Assembly (NCBI RefSeq): GCF_003260125.1
Contig: NZ_QHKO01000011.1
Coordinates: 1 to 64,000, forward strand
Reading direction: 5' to 3'
Length of the DNA stretch: 64,000 nucleotides
From: Lujinxingia litoralis
GTDB taxonomy: Bacteria; Myxococcota_A; Bradymonadia; Bradymonadales; Bradymonadaceae
Shown: piece by piece, positions 1 through 8,652 of the stretch
Layout: each line of letters starts with the position of its first letter
How positions within the stretch are numbered: the stretch's first letter is position 1
Notes under the pieces: generated by a model
What the model saw: only the letters and a program-made list of their open reading frames with translations
Told to the model about the DNA's origin: nothing
Database searches by the model: none
Made by a program: the position numbers and the translations under genes

Positions 1-381
1 TTGGGGATACACCTGCGGGGTATATGCACGGCCGAGGGTTGAGCGTTGCGGGGTATATGCACGACCGGGGGTTGAACAAAGTCCAGTGTTTATGCGGGTG
101 AAGTTCAACCCAGGGACGAACATGACGGGGTATATGCGCGCCCGAGGGTCGAGCATAGCGGGGTATATGAGGTCCGGGAGCGGGGGGGGGGGGCCGGTCG
201 GTAACGACGCGTGGTTTTGGGGATACGCCTGCGGGGTATATGCACGGCCGGGGGTTGAACGTTACGGGGTATATGCACGGCCGGGGGTTGAACAAAGTCC
301 AGTGTTTATGCGGGTGAAGTTCAACCCAGGGACGAACATGGCGGGGTATATGCGTGACCGAGGGTCGAGCGTGGCGGGGTA
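1..381. repeat. Quasi-palindromic repeat cluster A (duplicated ~165-bp block)
   Basis: Two ~165-bp direct copies lie at 1-165 and 217-381, exactly 216 bp apart. Each holds four 21-bp quasi-palindromic units, at 25, 58, 102 and 135 and again at 241, 274, 318 and 351. A unit is a 9-base left arm such as TGCACGACC, a 3-base centre (GGG, GAG or CAG) and a 9-base right arm such as GGTTGAACA. Most are preceded by GGGGTATA. The segment AAAGTCCAGTGTTTATGCGG occurs in both copies and, with one base changed, in cluster C near 39.3-39.5 kb. The open frame through this block looks like a by-product of the repeats. The left edge may be cut by the window. Confidence 0.8.
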
Positions 382-391
382 GAGGCAAGCC

Positions 392-934
392 TCAACGCGG
401 GTCGAAGAGCACCTGGAGCGTGCCCTGATGGGTGAGCTCGCCGGTGCTCAGGTAGAGTTCGCCTTCGCTGCGCAGGAGCTCCCAGCGGTTGGTGCGATCG
501 AGGTGTCCGGCGATCTCGTCGATAAACTCCGGGGCCAGCGCAAAGAGAGCGACCTCGTCGCCGCGGAAGACCTCCCCGCTGTGGAGGGCCTCGGCGATCG
601 GGTCGGGGTTTTTATGCGTGTAGACGGCGACCTCCGGGGCCTGTTTGGTGATTTTGTGGAGGCGCTCCGGGGAGGGTTGGCCGATCTCCACCCAGAGGGT
701 GAGGTCGCCGCGCAGGTCGGTGGCGGCGATCGTTGGATCTTCGGGGGTGCTGACGCCCCGGCCGAAGCTCAGCCCCTCGCGCAGCTCCAGGCAGTAGGCC
801 AGCAGGCGAGTCACCAGGTAGGCATCGGACTCCGAGGGGTGCTGGGCGACCCGGAGTTCCAGCTCCTGGTAGACGCTGCGGTCCACGTCGGAGAGGCTGA
901 TGGTGAAGCGGCGCATCGTCGCACTCAGAGCCAT
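392..934 (-). CDS. yaeQ: YaeQ family protein
   Basis: This 180-residue protein has the length and layout of the YaeQ family (about 180 residues, PD-(D/E)xK-like fold, function unsettled). Visible family features are an N-terminal stretch beginning MALSATMRRF, a 'RLLAYCLELREGLSFGRGVS' region near residues 46-65, 'DLTLWVEIGQPSPERLHK' in the middle and a C-terminal 'LYLSTGE'-like strand. The ATG at 934 is preceded by AAAGGA at good spacing. An upstream in-frame extension to 1087 is low-complexity and lacks family similarity, so I excluded it. The gene is monocistronic, reads into repeat cluster A and diverges from the DUF2267 gene. No regulatory signal was identified. Confidence 0.9.
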   Translation of the reverse strand: MALSATMRRFTISLSDVDRSVYQELELRVAQHPSESDAYLVTRLLAYCLELREGLSFGRGVSTPEDPTIAATDLRGDLTLWVEIGQPSPERLHKITKQAPEVAVYTHKNPDPIAEALHSGEVFRGDEVALFALAPEFIDEIAGHLDRTNRWELLRSEGELYLSTGELTHQGTLQVLFDPR

Positions 935-1361
935 GGCAGATCCTTTGCGGGGTTGGAAAAGGGGCGCTTCGGCCCGGTTATCATCGGCGCCGCCGCGCTG
1001 AGCACGGGCCGCCTGTGCGTTCACGCACCAGGGGAGGCCTGGGACAACAGGGTGCGGGGGCAAAGCACCCGGCGCGTGCGTGTTCACAGCGCGCGCGATG
1101 TGCGCGTGTGTATCGCAGCTCCGGGCGATTCGTCACGCGACTTTACCCGCGGAGCGTACTCTTGCCGGGCCCCGTTGTGGTCGTGGCGTGGGCGGCGAGC
1201 CGGGGATGGGGTGGGGGGCGGAGTTGGCGCCCGGGGGGCTCGGGAATGTTAGGTCGAACTTGCTTCGCCCTTACATTGGCCCCGTAACGTTGGCCGGTCC
1301 GGCGTGGCCCCTGTGGGCGTGGGTGAGTCGGCCGACATCGAAGCGCATCGAGGAGTCTGTG
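935..1361. other. Divergent intergenic region
   Basis: A 427-base GC-rich gap between the divergent yaeQ and DUF2267 genes. Open frames here are extensions of neighbours or shadows. I saw no convincing promoter, RNA or repeat; it should contain the promoters of both genes. Confidence 0.4.
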
Positions 1362-2006
1362 ATGAACCACGACGTGTTTTTTATGAGGGTGGGCCACCGC
1401 ACCGGCATTGCGGATGAGGCGATGGTGGCGGAGCTGATCGAGACGGTGCTGCGGGAGCTGGGGGGCGCGCTCAGTGCGCATGCAGCCCGGGAGGTGAGCG
1501 AGCGCCTTCCGGAACCCCTGGCGGGTTGGCTTCGGGAGCGCCCCGACGAGAAGATCGGCCCGGGCGCGCCGCCGACGGCGCTCTACCGCCAGGTGGGCCG
1601 CGCGCTGGAGCTGGAGCCGGGCTTTGCCGTGGAGTTCACCGAGGTGGTCTGTCAGGTGCTGGGGGAGAGCCTCGGGCGAGAGCCCCGCGCTCGGCTTGGC
1701 GAGGCGTTGGGTGAGGGCTGGGAAGAGCTCTTCGAGCCCCGGGCCGCCGATGTGGGGCAGCGTCCCGAGCTTGCCGAGGAGCCAGGAGTGATCGACCGCA
1801 CCACGCGCGATGACATGGCCTGCGGTGAGCCCGGAAGCGAACATCCCCTGGCAACATCGTCGGGAGCCCAGCAGGACTCCATCGCCGCCACCGATTCCCC
1901 TCATCAGGGCGATCGCCTGGCTACCAGTCAGGGCAAACCCGCTCGCCGCACGCTGGCCGAGGGGAAGCCCGGCAGCTCGCGCTCGCTTAACGAGCCGCAT
2001 CGATGA
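1362..2006 (+). CDS. DUF2267 domain protein with disordered tail
   Basis: A 214-residue protein. Residues 1-130 resemble the DUF2267 family: helical, with paired segments such as 'MVAELIETVLRELGGALS' and 'VSERLPEPLAGWL', then a second half with 'FTEVVCQVLGESLG'. DUF2267 proteins are cytoplasmic and of unknown function. Residues 130-214 are polar and low-complexity (Ser, Pro, Gly, charged) and probably disordered. The ATG at 1362 follows AGGAG at 1351-1355; the longer frame upstream is not needed. The stop falls just before repeat cluster B, whose first unit begins 11 bases later. I assign the family with good confidence and no specific function. Confidence 0.75.
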   Translation: MNHDVFFMRVGHRTGIADEAMVAELIETVLRELGGALSAHAAREVSERLPEPLAGWLRERPDEKIGPGAPPTALYRQVGRALELEPGFAVEFTEVVCQVLGESLGREPRARLGEALGEGWEELFEPRAADVGQRPELAEEPGVIDRTTRDDMACGEPGSEHPLATSSGAQQDSIAATDSPHQGDRLATSQGKPARRTLAEGKPGSSRSLNEPHR

Positions 2007-2016
2007 GAGCGGTGTA

Positions 2017-2380
2017 TGTCTGACCCCCGGACGTGCATTTAGATGCTTGAGAGCGGTCGAAAACCGGGGGTGTATGTCTGACCCTCGGACGTGCAATTCG
2101 GTGCTTGAGAGCGGTCGAAAACCGGGGGTGTATGTCTGACCCCCGGACGTGCAATGAGGCGCGATTCACCGACGAAAACCGGGGGTGTATGTCTGACCCT
2201 CGGACGCGCAATGAGGCGCGATTCACCGACGAAAACCGGGGGTGTATGTCTGACCCCCGGACGTGCAATTCGGTGCTTGAGAGCGGTCGAAAACCGGGGT
2301 GTATGTCTGACCCTCGGACGCGCAATGAGGCGCGATTCACCGACGAAAACCGGGGTGTATGTCTGACCCCCGGACGTGCA
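2017..2380. repeat. Quasi-palindromic repeat cluster B (7 units)
   Basis: Seven 21-bp units start at 2017, 2075, 2133, 2190, 2247, 2304 and 2360 (period 56-58). Each is TGTCTGACC, a centre CCC or CTC, then GGACGTGCA or GGACGCGCA, preceded by GGGTGTA. The spacers are of only two types: one containing GTGCTTGAGAGCGGTCG, the other AGGCGCGATTCACCGACG. Because spacers recur and no cas genes are near, this is not CRISPR. The unit shares its frame with clusters A, C and D. Confidence 0.88.
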
Positions 2381-2425
2381 TCCAAGAGTCATTCGTCGAT
2401 GGCATCTGCCCCCGAGGTAAGTCGC

Positions 2426-3121
2426 CTACTTCGCCTGAAGCTCGCCGGCAAAGGCCTGTTGGAACCGGGCGTGGCCGCCCTCGCTCAGCGGTTCTCCGTG
2501 GGCCATGATCACCCGCTCAAAGTCCCACTCCAGCACGCCGGGGAGTGAGGCGGCAAAGGCGGCCTTGTCGGCGATGGCCGAGCGCAGCACGCGGGTGGGA
2601 CCAAAGCGGCCCAGTCCGCTGTTGAGGCGCATGAACTGGCGCGTCCACCAGTGGGGATGACTGGGGAAGTGGAAGCAGAGATCGGTGAGGATCAGCGTGC
2701 GGCTGCGCGGGTCATAAAACACGTGCTCGTGGAGCCGGGGCATCCCCTCGATCCGCTGCCAGCTGAGTGTATCTTCCAGCGCTCCACCGGGGGAGAGGGG
2801 CAGCGCCTGGGTCAGCTCGGCAGGCTCGCCGAGCTTCTCGGGCAGACCGGGCGGGACCAGCACCCGGGTCCGGGGCCAGCGGGCGATGGCCGACTTTAAA
2901 AAGAGGTGGTGAAAGAGGTTCGGGGCGATCAACGTACTCAGGGTGCCCAGGGCATCGATCTCGGCCTGATCGTCATCGCTCAGGGGAACCGGGCTGATCA
3001 GGGTGAGCTGGCCCGAGGGCAGGCGCACGAGTGTGGCGCGGGTGCCCAGCTGCACGCCGGCCAGTTTCAGCGGGTGGTCGATCAACCAGATGTCAGGGGC
3101 AAAGGCGCGTAGGCGGCTCAT
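2426..3121 (-). CDS. DUF4336 domain protein (metallo-beta-lactamase-like)
   Basis: A 231-residue cytoplasmic protein matching DUF4336, a family related to metallo-hydrolase-fold proteins but without the full canonical HxHxDH signature. The N-terminal motif 'IWLIDHPLKLAGVQLGTRAT', the central 'LIAPNLFHHLFLKSAIARWP' and the C-terminal 'WDFERVIMAHGEPL' are characteristic; the last places a histidine where the fold would bind a metal. GGAG precedes the ATG at 3121. It lies 57 bases downstream of the UMF1 transporter on the same strand, so the two may be cotranscribed, with sixA a possible first gene. The reaction is unknown. Confidence 0.85.
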   Translation of the reverse strand: MSRLRAFAPDIWLIDHPLKLAGVQLGTRATLVRLPSGQLTLISPVPLSDDDQAEIDALGTLSTLIAPNLFHHLFLKSAIARWPRTRVLVPPGLPEKLGEPAELTQALPLSPGGALEDTLSWQRIEGMPRLHEHVFYDPRSRTLILTDLCFHFPSHPHWWTRQFMRLNSGLGRFGPTRVLRSAIADKAAFAASLPGVLEWDFERVIMAHGEPLSEGGHARFQQAFAGELQAK

Positions 3122-3178
3122 GGAGCGCTCCGGAAGGCAGGACAGGAGAGGGTCGCAAGGGGGGGAGTGAGACAGGGC

Positions 3179-4525
3179 TCAGGCCCCGGTACTGGTGTGG
3201 GCTTTTTCGGCCTGGCGAGCAAGCCGGCGGCCTTCATCCACGTTGACAAAGAGCAGGAGCAGGCCACCGACGACGAAGAAGCCGATCACCGAGAGGATGG
3301 CCTGGCGGCTGGAGCCGGTGGCCACGATCATCAGCGAAAAAATGGCCGGGCCGAAGATGCCGGCGAACTTTTCGAAGACGGCAAAAAATCCGAAAAACTC
3401 GCCGCTTTTATGCCGGGGAATCAGGCTGGCAAAGAGCGAGCGGGAGAGCGCCTGGGTGCCCCCCTGGACCGTGCCCACCAGGAGCGCCAGGAGCACAAAA
3501 TGCAGCGGGGTCGTCATAAAGTACGCCAGCAGGCTGATGCCCATGTACACAAAGAGCCCGAAGAAGAGGGCGCTCTTGGTGGTGAAGCGCCCGGCCAGCG
3601 AGCCGAAGATAAAGGTAAAAGGCACCCCCACAATCTGCACCAGCACGATCGAGCCGATGAGCACGCCCTGTTCAATGCCCAGTTCGGTGCCGTAGATGGT
3701 GGCCATGCGGATGATGGTGCCGATGCCGTCGTTGTAGATCAGAAATGCCAGGAGCATGACAAAGGCGTGCTTAAAACCACGCAGCTCGGCAAAGGTGTGT
3801 TTGAGGCGGCCCAGCGCCCGGCGCACCGCCTCGCCAGCGCGCAGGCTCTCCATGCCGGCGGCCAGCGGGGGCTCGGGGACTTTGCGAAAGAGGGGAATGG
3901 AGAAGGCCAGCCACCACAGCGCCACGGTGATAAAGGCCAGACGGCTCGGAAGCGTGCTCTCTGCGGGGAGCAGAAACCAGGTCGGCTGCATGATCATCGC
4001 CAGGTTCAGGGAGAGCAGCAGCGTGGCCCCGGCGTAGCCCACCGCAAAGCCGGCGGTGGAGACGCGGTCGATCTCGTGCTCGCGGGCGATATGCGGGAGC
4101 ATCGCGTCGTAAAAAATCATTGAGCCGTTGGCCCCGATGTTGGCCACCAGAAAGAGTCCGGCAGCCAGCAGCCAGTCGCCCTCCTGAATAAAAAACATGC
4201 CGGCGACCGCCGCGATGCCCACGCCGGCGAAGGTGCCTAAGAAGCGTTTTTTGACGGTGGCGAAGTCGGCGATGGCGCCGACCACCGGGGCGATCGCCGC
4301 CACGATCGCCAGGGCCAGGGTGGTGGCGGTGGCAAAGTGCTGGGTAGCGAGCGTCGGGTCGAGTCCCTGAGCGGCCACGCGCTGAAAGTAGATGGGGAAG
4401 ACCGCCACGATGATCACGGCGTACATGCCCGTGATCGCCCAGTCGTACATCGCCCAGGCGCGCAACTCGGGCCGGTGCAGGCCCAGCGCCTCCAGCAGGC
4501 GGTGGGCACGCGGTGAGGGACTCAT
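3179..4525 (-). CDS. MFS transporter, UMF1/Atg22-like family
   Basis: A 448-residue inner-membrane transporter with about 11-12 hydrophobic segments. The opening 'LRAWAMYDWAITGMYAVI' is the hallmark of the UMF1 (Atg22-like) branch of the major facilitator superfamily; 'GAIADFATVKKRFLG' is the conserved loop 2-3 motif. Substrates are not well established; Atg22 exports amino acids from yeast vacuoles. The ATG at 4525 is preceded by AAAGGAG at proper spacing, better than an ATG 30 bases upstream. It lies between sixA (63 bases upstream) and the DUF4336 gene (57 bases downstream) on the same strand, a likely three-gene unit. Substrate unknown. Confidence 0.85.
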   Translation of the reverse strand: MSPSPRAHRLLEALGLHRPELRAWAMYDWAITGMYAVIIVAVFPIYFQRVAAQGLDPTLATQHFATATTLALAIVAAIAPVVGAIADFATVKKRFLGTFAGVGIAAVAGMFFIQEGDWLLAAGLFLVANIGANGSMIFYDAMLPHIAREHEIDRVSTAGFAVGYAGATLLLSLNLAMIMQPTWFLLPAESTLPSRLAFITVALWWLAFSIPLFRKVPEPPLAAGMESLRAGEAVRRALGRLKHTFAELRGFKHAFVMLLAFLIYNDGIGTIIRMATIYGTELGIEQGVLIGSIVLVQIVGVPFTFIFGSLAGRFTTKSALFFGLFVYMGISLLAYFMTTPLHFVLLALLVGTVQGGTQALSRSLFASLIPRHKSGEFFGFFAVFEKFAGIFGPAIFSLMIVATGSSRQAILSVIGFFVVGGLLLLFVNVDEGRRLARQAEKAHTSTGA

Positions 4526-4588
4526 GGGATCTCCTTTGGGGATGGGTTCCAGCAAGAGGGTCAGGACCCGGCGTTGTCGGGCGCGGCC

Positions 4589-5080
4589 TTAGAGCTCGCG
4601 GGGACGCAGGATGCGGTCGAGCTTCATGGTGGCACGCTGGCAGGCTTCGGCCCAGGAGTCGCCACCGGCCAGCAGCAACGCGGCGTTGGCCGTGGTCAGG
4701 GTGTGGTAGGTCCCGCTCAGGTAGCTCAGCGCCTGCTCAAAGCCCGGGTTGTGTCCCAGGACCATCGCCGTGGTGACCTGGTCTTCGAGCGTGGCCAGCG
4801 CGTCGAACACATCATCGGGGCGCGGCAGGTAGAGCTCGCTGCACAGCCGTAGCTCGCAGGCGTCGTCAAAGGCCGGCGCCATCAGCTCAAAGGTCTCGCG
4901 GGTGCGGGTGGCATCGGACGAGAGGGCGACCCTGGGCACCCAGCCCAGCTCGGCCAGGCGCTGGCCGATGCGCGGGGCGTCGCCGCGGCCGCGGGGGGTT
5001 AAGGGGCGGCGATGGTCGCTTAAGCCCGGGTCGGCCCAGTCGCTTTTGGCGTGTCGCATCAAGATCAGGCGGCGTTGCAT
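4589..5080 (-). CDS. sixA: SixA-type phosphohistidine phosphatase
   Basis: A 163-residue histidine-phosphatase-superfamily protein of SixA length. The RHG-type catalytic motif is 'LMRHAKSDW', with the nucleophile His10; a second catalytic histidine lies in 'VLGHNPG' (His110), and 'LTPRGRGDAPRIG' is the usual SixA segment. E. coli SixA removes phosphate from phosphohistidines on signalling or phosphotransfer proteins; the target here is unknown. It is probably the first gene of a minus-strand group with the UMF1 transporter and the DUF4336 protein, and it diverges from the HPF-CSD gene. Family assignment is firm; the substrate is inferred. Confidence 0.9.
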   Translation of the reverse strand: MQRRLILMRHAKSDWADPGLSDHRRPLTPRGRGDAPRIGQRLAELGWVPRVALSSDATRTRETFELMAPAFDDACELRLCSELYLPRPDDVFDALATLEDQVTTAMVLGHNPGFEQALSYLSGTYHTLTTANAALLLAGGDSWAEACQRATMKLDRILRPREL

Positions 5081-5372
5081 GGCGTGGTTCCTTCTCGGAG
5101 CGGGCCGAAGCGCTGGCGAGCGTGCGCCTCGTCGGAGTCGGTGGCCGGCGGGTTGGCGGGCCGGGCGATCGCGTCGAAATCAAAGGCCGAACAAGCCCGG
5201 CCGGGGTGGGGAGACGGGCGAATCTTCTCCGCTTCGGAAGCTGTGGTCAACGCGGCGAGGTGTCGCGGTGTTTAGCTTCCAGCTTGAGTAGCGATGGAGA
5301 CGTTCGGGCGACACCCCTGACCGGGGGCGACCCGGCCAAGCAGTCGCCGAGAAGCGGCACCGGAGGATGTCT

Positions 5373-5975
5373 ATGCGAGTACCGGTTGAGATCGCGTTCA
5401 AACATGTCGAGGTCAGCGCCTCGCTGGAGCAGCTGGTGCGCGAGCGGGTGGAACGCCTGCCGCGTTATTTTCCGCGCATCATCGCCTGCCGGGTGGCCGT
5501 GGAGGCCGCCAGCCGAAACAACCAGCACGAGGTCACCGGCTACCGGGTGCGCGTGGAGGTCAGCGTGCCGGGCAACGAGCTGGTGGCCACCTCCAGCCCC
5601 CGGGTCGGGCAGACGCCCAGCGCCATTGTGCAGGATCCCTACCAGGCGGTGCGGGATGCCTTTGTGGCTGTGGAGCGTCGGCTCAAGACCTACGCCGGGA
5701 AGTTGCGCGCTGAGCGCAAACCCCGGGCCACGGCTCCTCATGCCGTGATCACACAGCTCAACGCCGAGGAGGGGTTCGGGTTTCTGCGGACCATCGGCGG
5801 TCGCGAGATCTATTTTCATCAAAACGCGGTGGTCAACAACGGGTTTGAACACCTGAACATCGGCGATGAAGTGCGCTTTCGGGAGGTCGAGGGCGAAGAG
5901 GGGCCGCAGGCCTCCACGGTTGAGGTGGTGGGTCGCCATGGGCGGCATGTGATGGGGCTGATCCCCAGGGTCTGA
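5373..5975 (+). CDS. HPF/RaiA ribosome-associated protein fused to a cold-shock domain
   Basis: A 200-residue two-domain protein. Residues 1-115 match the HPF/RaiA fold: 'PVEIAFKHVEVSASLEQLV' followed by 'RVEVSVPGNELVA' and 'DPYQAVRDAFVAVERRL'. Residues about 127-195 are a cold-shock domain, with RNP1-like 'AEEGFGFLRT' and RNP2-like 'REIYFHQNAV'. HPF domains bind the 30S decoding region during stasis; cold-shock domains bind single-stranded RNA or DNA. The fusion suggests a stress or stationary-phase translation factor, which is inference. GGAGG at 5362-5366 favours the ATG at 5373 over the one at 5367, which abuts it. The Lon-like gene follows after 16 bases, so cotranscription is likely. 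Confidence 0.9.
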   Translation: MRVPVEIAFKHVEVSASLEQLVRERVERLPRYFPRIIACRVAVEAASRNNQHEVTGYRVRVEVSVPGNELVATSSPRVGQTPSAIVQDPYQAVRDAFVAVERRLKTYAGKLRAERKPRATAPHAVITQLNAEEGFGFLRTIGGREIYFHQNAVVNNGFEHLNIGDEVRFREVEGEEGPQASTVEVVGRHGRHVMGLIPRV

Positions 5976-5991
5976 GCAGCAGGGAGCCACG

Positions 5992-8652
5992 GTGAGACGA
6001 CGTAGAAGGACCAGGAGCGAGGAAAGCGACCCGTCGCAGCGCCCGCGCCGCGCGCGGGCCGAGTCGGGCTCAGAGCCCTCCGAACTCGACCAGCGGGTGC
6101 GGGCCATTGAGGCCGCCACTCAGCTGGAGACCGAGCGGCTGCGCCGGGTATGCGCCCCGGCAGATCTGGGGCTGAGCAGCAGCCAGGAGCTGGAGCGCGG
6201 CGGGGTGCCCGGGCAGGAGCGCGCCCGGGAGGCGCTGGGCTTCGGCCTCTCGATGCAGCGGCCGGGCTACCATATCTTTGCCATCGGGCCCCCCGGGCTG
6301 GGCAAGCATGAGCAGATTCTTCAGACCCTCAACGAGGAGGCCACGCGCCGCCCGGCGCCCCACGCCTGGTGCTACGTGTACAACTTTGAGAATCCCCGGG
6401 CACCGCGCGCACTGCAGCTGGCCCGGGGGCGCGCCACCGAGCTCCGAGAGGCCATGGAGGAGTTCGTCGAGGCGCTGCGCGACGCGCTGCCCCGGGCGCT
6501 GGAGAGCCCGGAGTACGCCCGCACCCGCCGCGATCTCGACGAGGGCTTTGAGCGGCGCCAGAAAGCCGCCCTCGACGAGGTCCGCGCAAAGGCCCAGGAG
6601 CATCAGGTCGCGGTGATTCAGACCCCCTCCGGCGTGGTGATGGCCCCGGTGGTCGACGACGAGGTGCTCGGCCCGATGGCCTTTCAGGAGCTGGAGGCCG
6701 GGGAGCGCACACGCTTTGAAGAAGCCCTGGAGACCTTGCACACCGAGCTCGAAGACAGCCTGCGCGAGCTGGCGGCGCTGGAGAGCGAGCACCGCCGCCA
6801 GGTCGAGGCGCTGGAGGAGGCCACGGTGCGCGCCGAAGTCGATGCGCGCCTTAAACCCCTGTGCGAGGCCTTCGCCGATTGCCCACAGGTGCTCGATTAC
6901 CTGCAGGCGGTGGAGGATGACATCGTCGAGCATGCCGAGGCCTTCGTCGGCCAGAGCGGCGCCGACCAGGGCGGCCTGCTGCCCGGGTTGCAGGCCGGAC
7001 AGGCCACCGCCGAAATTGCCCGGCGCTACGAGGTCAACGTGCTTCACGAAGATCTCAAGGTCCAGGGTGCCCCGGTGGTTCAGGAGCATCATCCCAACTT
7101 TGAGAACCTCTTCGGGCGCATCGATCATCGGGCGCAGCTGGGCGCGATCTCCACCGACTTTACGATGATCCGTCCGGGAGCCCTGCACCGCGCCAACGGC
7201 GGCTTCCTGGTGCTGGATGTGCGCCAGGTGCTCATGCAGCCGATGGTCTGGGAGCAGCTCAAACGCGCGCTGCGCGCCGGCGAGCTGCGCATTGAGAGCC
7301 CGGCCCAGGTCATGGGGCTTTTCTCCACCCAGAGTCTGGAGCCCGAACCGGTGGCGCTCGACGTCAAGGTGATCCTGGTCGGGGAGCGTCGCCTCTACTA
7401 CCTGCTGGAGGCCTACGATCCGGATGTCTCCGACCTCTTTAAGGTGATGGCCGACTTTGAGGCCACGGTGGAGCGCGATGCCCAGGTGGAGGGGTTTTTG
7501 AAGATGGTCGCCTGGCGGGCCGAGCAGCTGGAGGTGGGGATGCTCTCGGTCGGCGCGCTGGCGCGGCTGGTGGAGTGGGGCGCCCGGCAGGCCGAAGACG
7601 CCCGCCGGCTCTCGGTGGCCGTGGAGCGCGTCGATGAGGTGCTGGCCGAGAGCGACTGGCAGCGCACGCAGCGCCAGGGCGATGAGGTGCAGGTCGAGGA
7701 TGTGGAGGCCGCGCTGCAGGCTCGCCGCCGGCGGGCCTCCCGGCTGCGCGAGCGCATGGAAGATGCCATGGAGCGCGGCGTGCTCCATGTGGATCTGGAG
7801 GGCGAGCAGATCGCTCAGGTCAACGCCCTCTCGGTGGTCGAACTCGCTGGCGAGCGCTTCGGGCGCCCCAGCCGCATCACGGCCAGCGTGCAGGTGGGGG
7901 CCGGACAGCTGCTCGATATTGAGCGCGAGGTGGAGCTCAGCGGAGCCCTGCACGCCAAGGGCGTGCTGATTCTGGGCGGGTATCTGGGCCACGAGTTCGG
8001 GCAGCAGCGCCCGCTAGCGCTCTCCGCGCGTCTGGTCTTTGAGCAGTCCTATGGCGGGGTCGACGGCGACAGCGCCTCGCTGGCCGAAACCCTGGCGCTG
8101 CTCTCGGCCATCAGCACGCTACCGCTGAAGCAGGGGCTTGCCATCACCGGCTCGATCGACCAGCGAGGGCGCGTGCAGGCCATCGGCGGGGTCAACGCCA
8201 AGATCGAGGGCTTCTTCGATGTCTGTCAGCGCCACGGGCTCAGCGGTGAGCAGGGTGTGGTAGTCCCGGCGAGCAACGCCCAGCATTTGATGCTCTCGGA
8301 TCGGGTGGTGGAGGCGGTGAGAGACGGGAAGTTCTTTATTTATGCGGTCGAGACGGTGCGACAGGCCGTGGCTCTGATGTTTGGTCTGCCCGCCGGACGC
8401 CGCACTGACGACGACGCCTTTGAGGAAGATAGCGTCTTCGGTCAGGTCGACCGCCGCCTCGAAGCGCTGGCCCGCGCGGCCCGACACTTCGACAGCCGCG
8501 GAGCCGCGCTGGGGTCCACGCACTCCCCCCAGGCCCCGGCGCCCGAGGAGCCGCCAAGCCCCGATCCGCCCACCGCTGAGGATGCCGAGGAGGAGCAGAG
8601 CGAGGCGCCCGCGCGTGGCTCAAGGACCCGAAAGTCCAGGAGGAGAGGATGA
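5992..8652 (+). CDS. Lon-like AAA+ ATP-dependent protease (LonB/YcbZ type)
   Basis: An 886-residue protease of the Lon-related family with an N-terminal AAA_32-type region and a C-terminal S16 peptidase domain. The P-loop is 'GPPGLGKH' at about residues 99-106, with His where Lon proteins usually have Ser or Thr. A coiled-coil-rich insertion spans about 160-300. The catalytic dyad is Ser694 in 'DGDSAS' and Lys737 in 'NAKIEG', 43 residues apart as in E. coli Lon. The tail after residue 800 is polar and disordered. It starts at GTG 5992 after GGAG and lies 16 bases behind the HPF-CSD gene. Its last codons overlap the ppdK start (ATGA). It probably degrades selected cytoplasmic proteins under stress; no substrate is known. 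Confidence 0.9.
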   Translation: MRRRRRTRSEESDPSQRPRRARAESGSEPSELDQRVRAIEAATQLETERLRRVCAPADLGLSSSQELERGGVPGQERAREALGFGLSMQRPGYHIFAIGPPGLGKHEQILQTLNEEATRRPAPHAWCYVYNFENPRAPRALQLARGRATELREAMEEFVEALRDALPRALESPEYARTRRDLDEGFERRQKAALDEVRAKAQEHQVAVIQTPSGVVMAPVVDDEVLGPMAFQELEAGERTRFEEALETLHTELEDSLRELAALESEHRRQVEALEEATVRAEVDARLKPLCEAFADCPQVLDYLQAVEDDIVEHAEAFVGQSGADQGGLLPGLQAGQATAEIARRYEVNVLHEDLKVQGAPVVQEHHPNFENLFGRIDHRAQLGAISTDFTMIRPGALHRANGGFLVLDVRQVLMQPMVWEQLKRALRAGELRIESPAQVMGLFSTQSLEPEPVALDVKVILVGERRLYYLLEAYDPDVSDLFKVMADFEATVERDAQVEGFLKMVAWRAEQLEVGMLSVGALARLVEWGARQAEDARRLSVAVERVDEVLAESDWQRTQRQGDEVQVEDVEAALQARRRRASRLRERMEDAMERGVLHVDLEGEQIAQVNALSVVELAGERFGRPSRITASVQVGAGQLLDIEREVELSGALHAKGVLILGGYLGHEFGQQRPLALSARLVFEQSYGGVDGDSASLAETLALLSAISTLPLKQGLAITGSIDQRGRVQAIGGVNAKIEGFFDVCQRHGLSGEQGVVVPASNAQHLMLSDRVVEAVRDGKFFIYAVETVRQAVALMFGLPAGRRTDDDAFEEDSVFGQVDRRLEALARAARHFDSRGAALGSTHSPQAPAPEEPPSPDPPTAEDAEEEQSEAPARGSRTRKSRRRG

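Noticed and set aside
86..382. 98-codon frame and similar frames across the repeat clusters
   Set aside because: The repeated peptide simply mirrors the DNA repeats; no RBS or family features, and clusters B and C give unrelated peptides from the same DNA frame.
2017..2380. CRISPR array
   Set aside because: Spacers are only two recurring sequences, the repeat is a 21-bp quasi-palindrome with variable arms, and no cas gene is in the window.
6070..7992. 640-codon minus-strand frame opposite the Lon-like protease
   Set aside because: His/Leu/Gly-rich antisense translation typical of high-GC third-codon bias; the sense strand has intact catalytic motifs.
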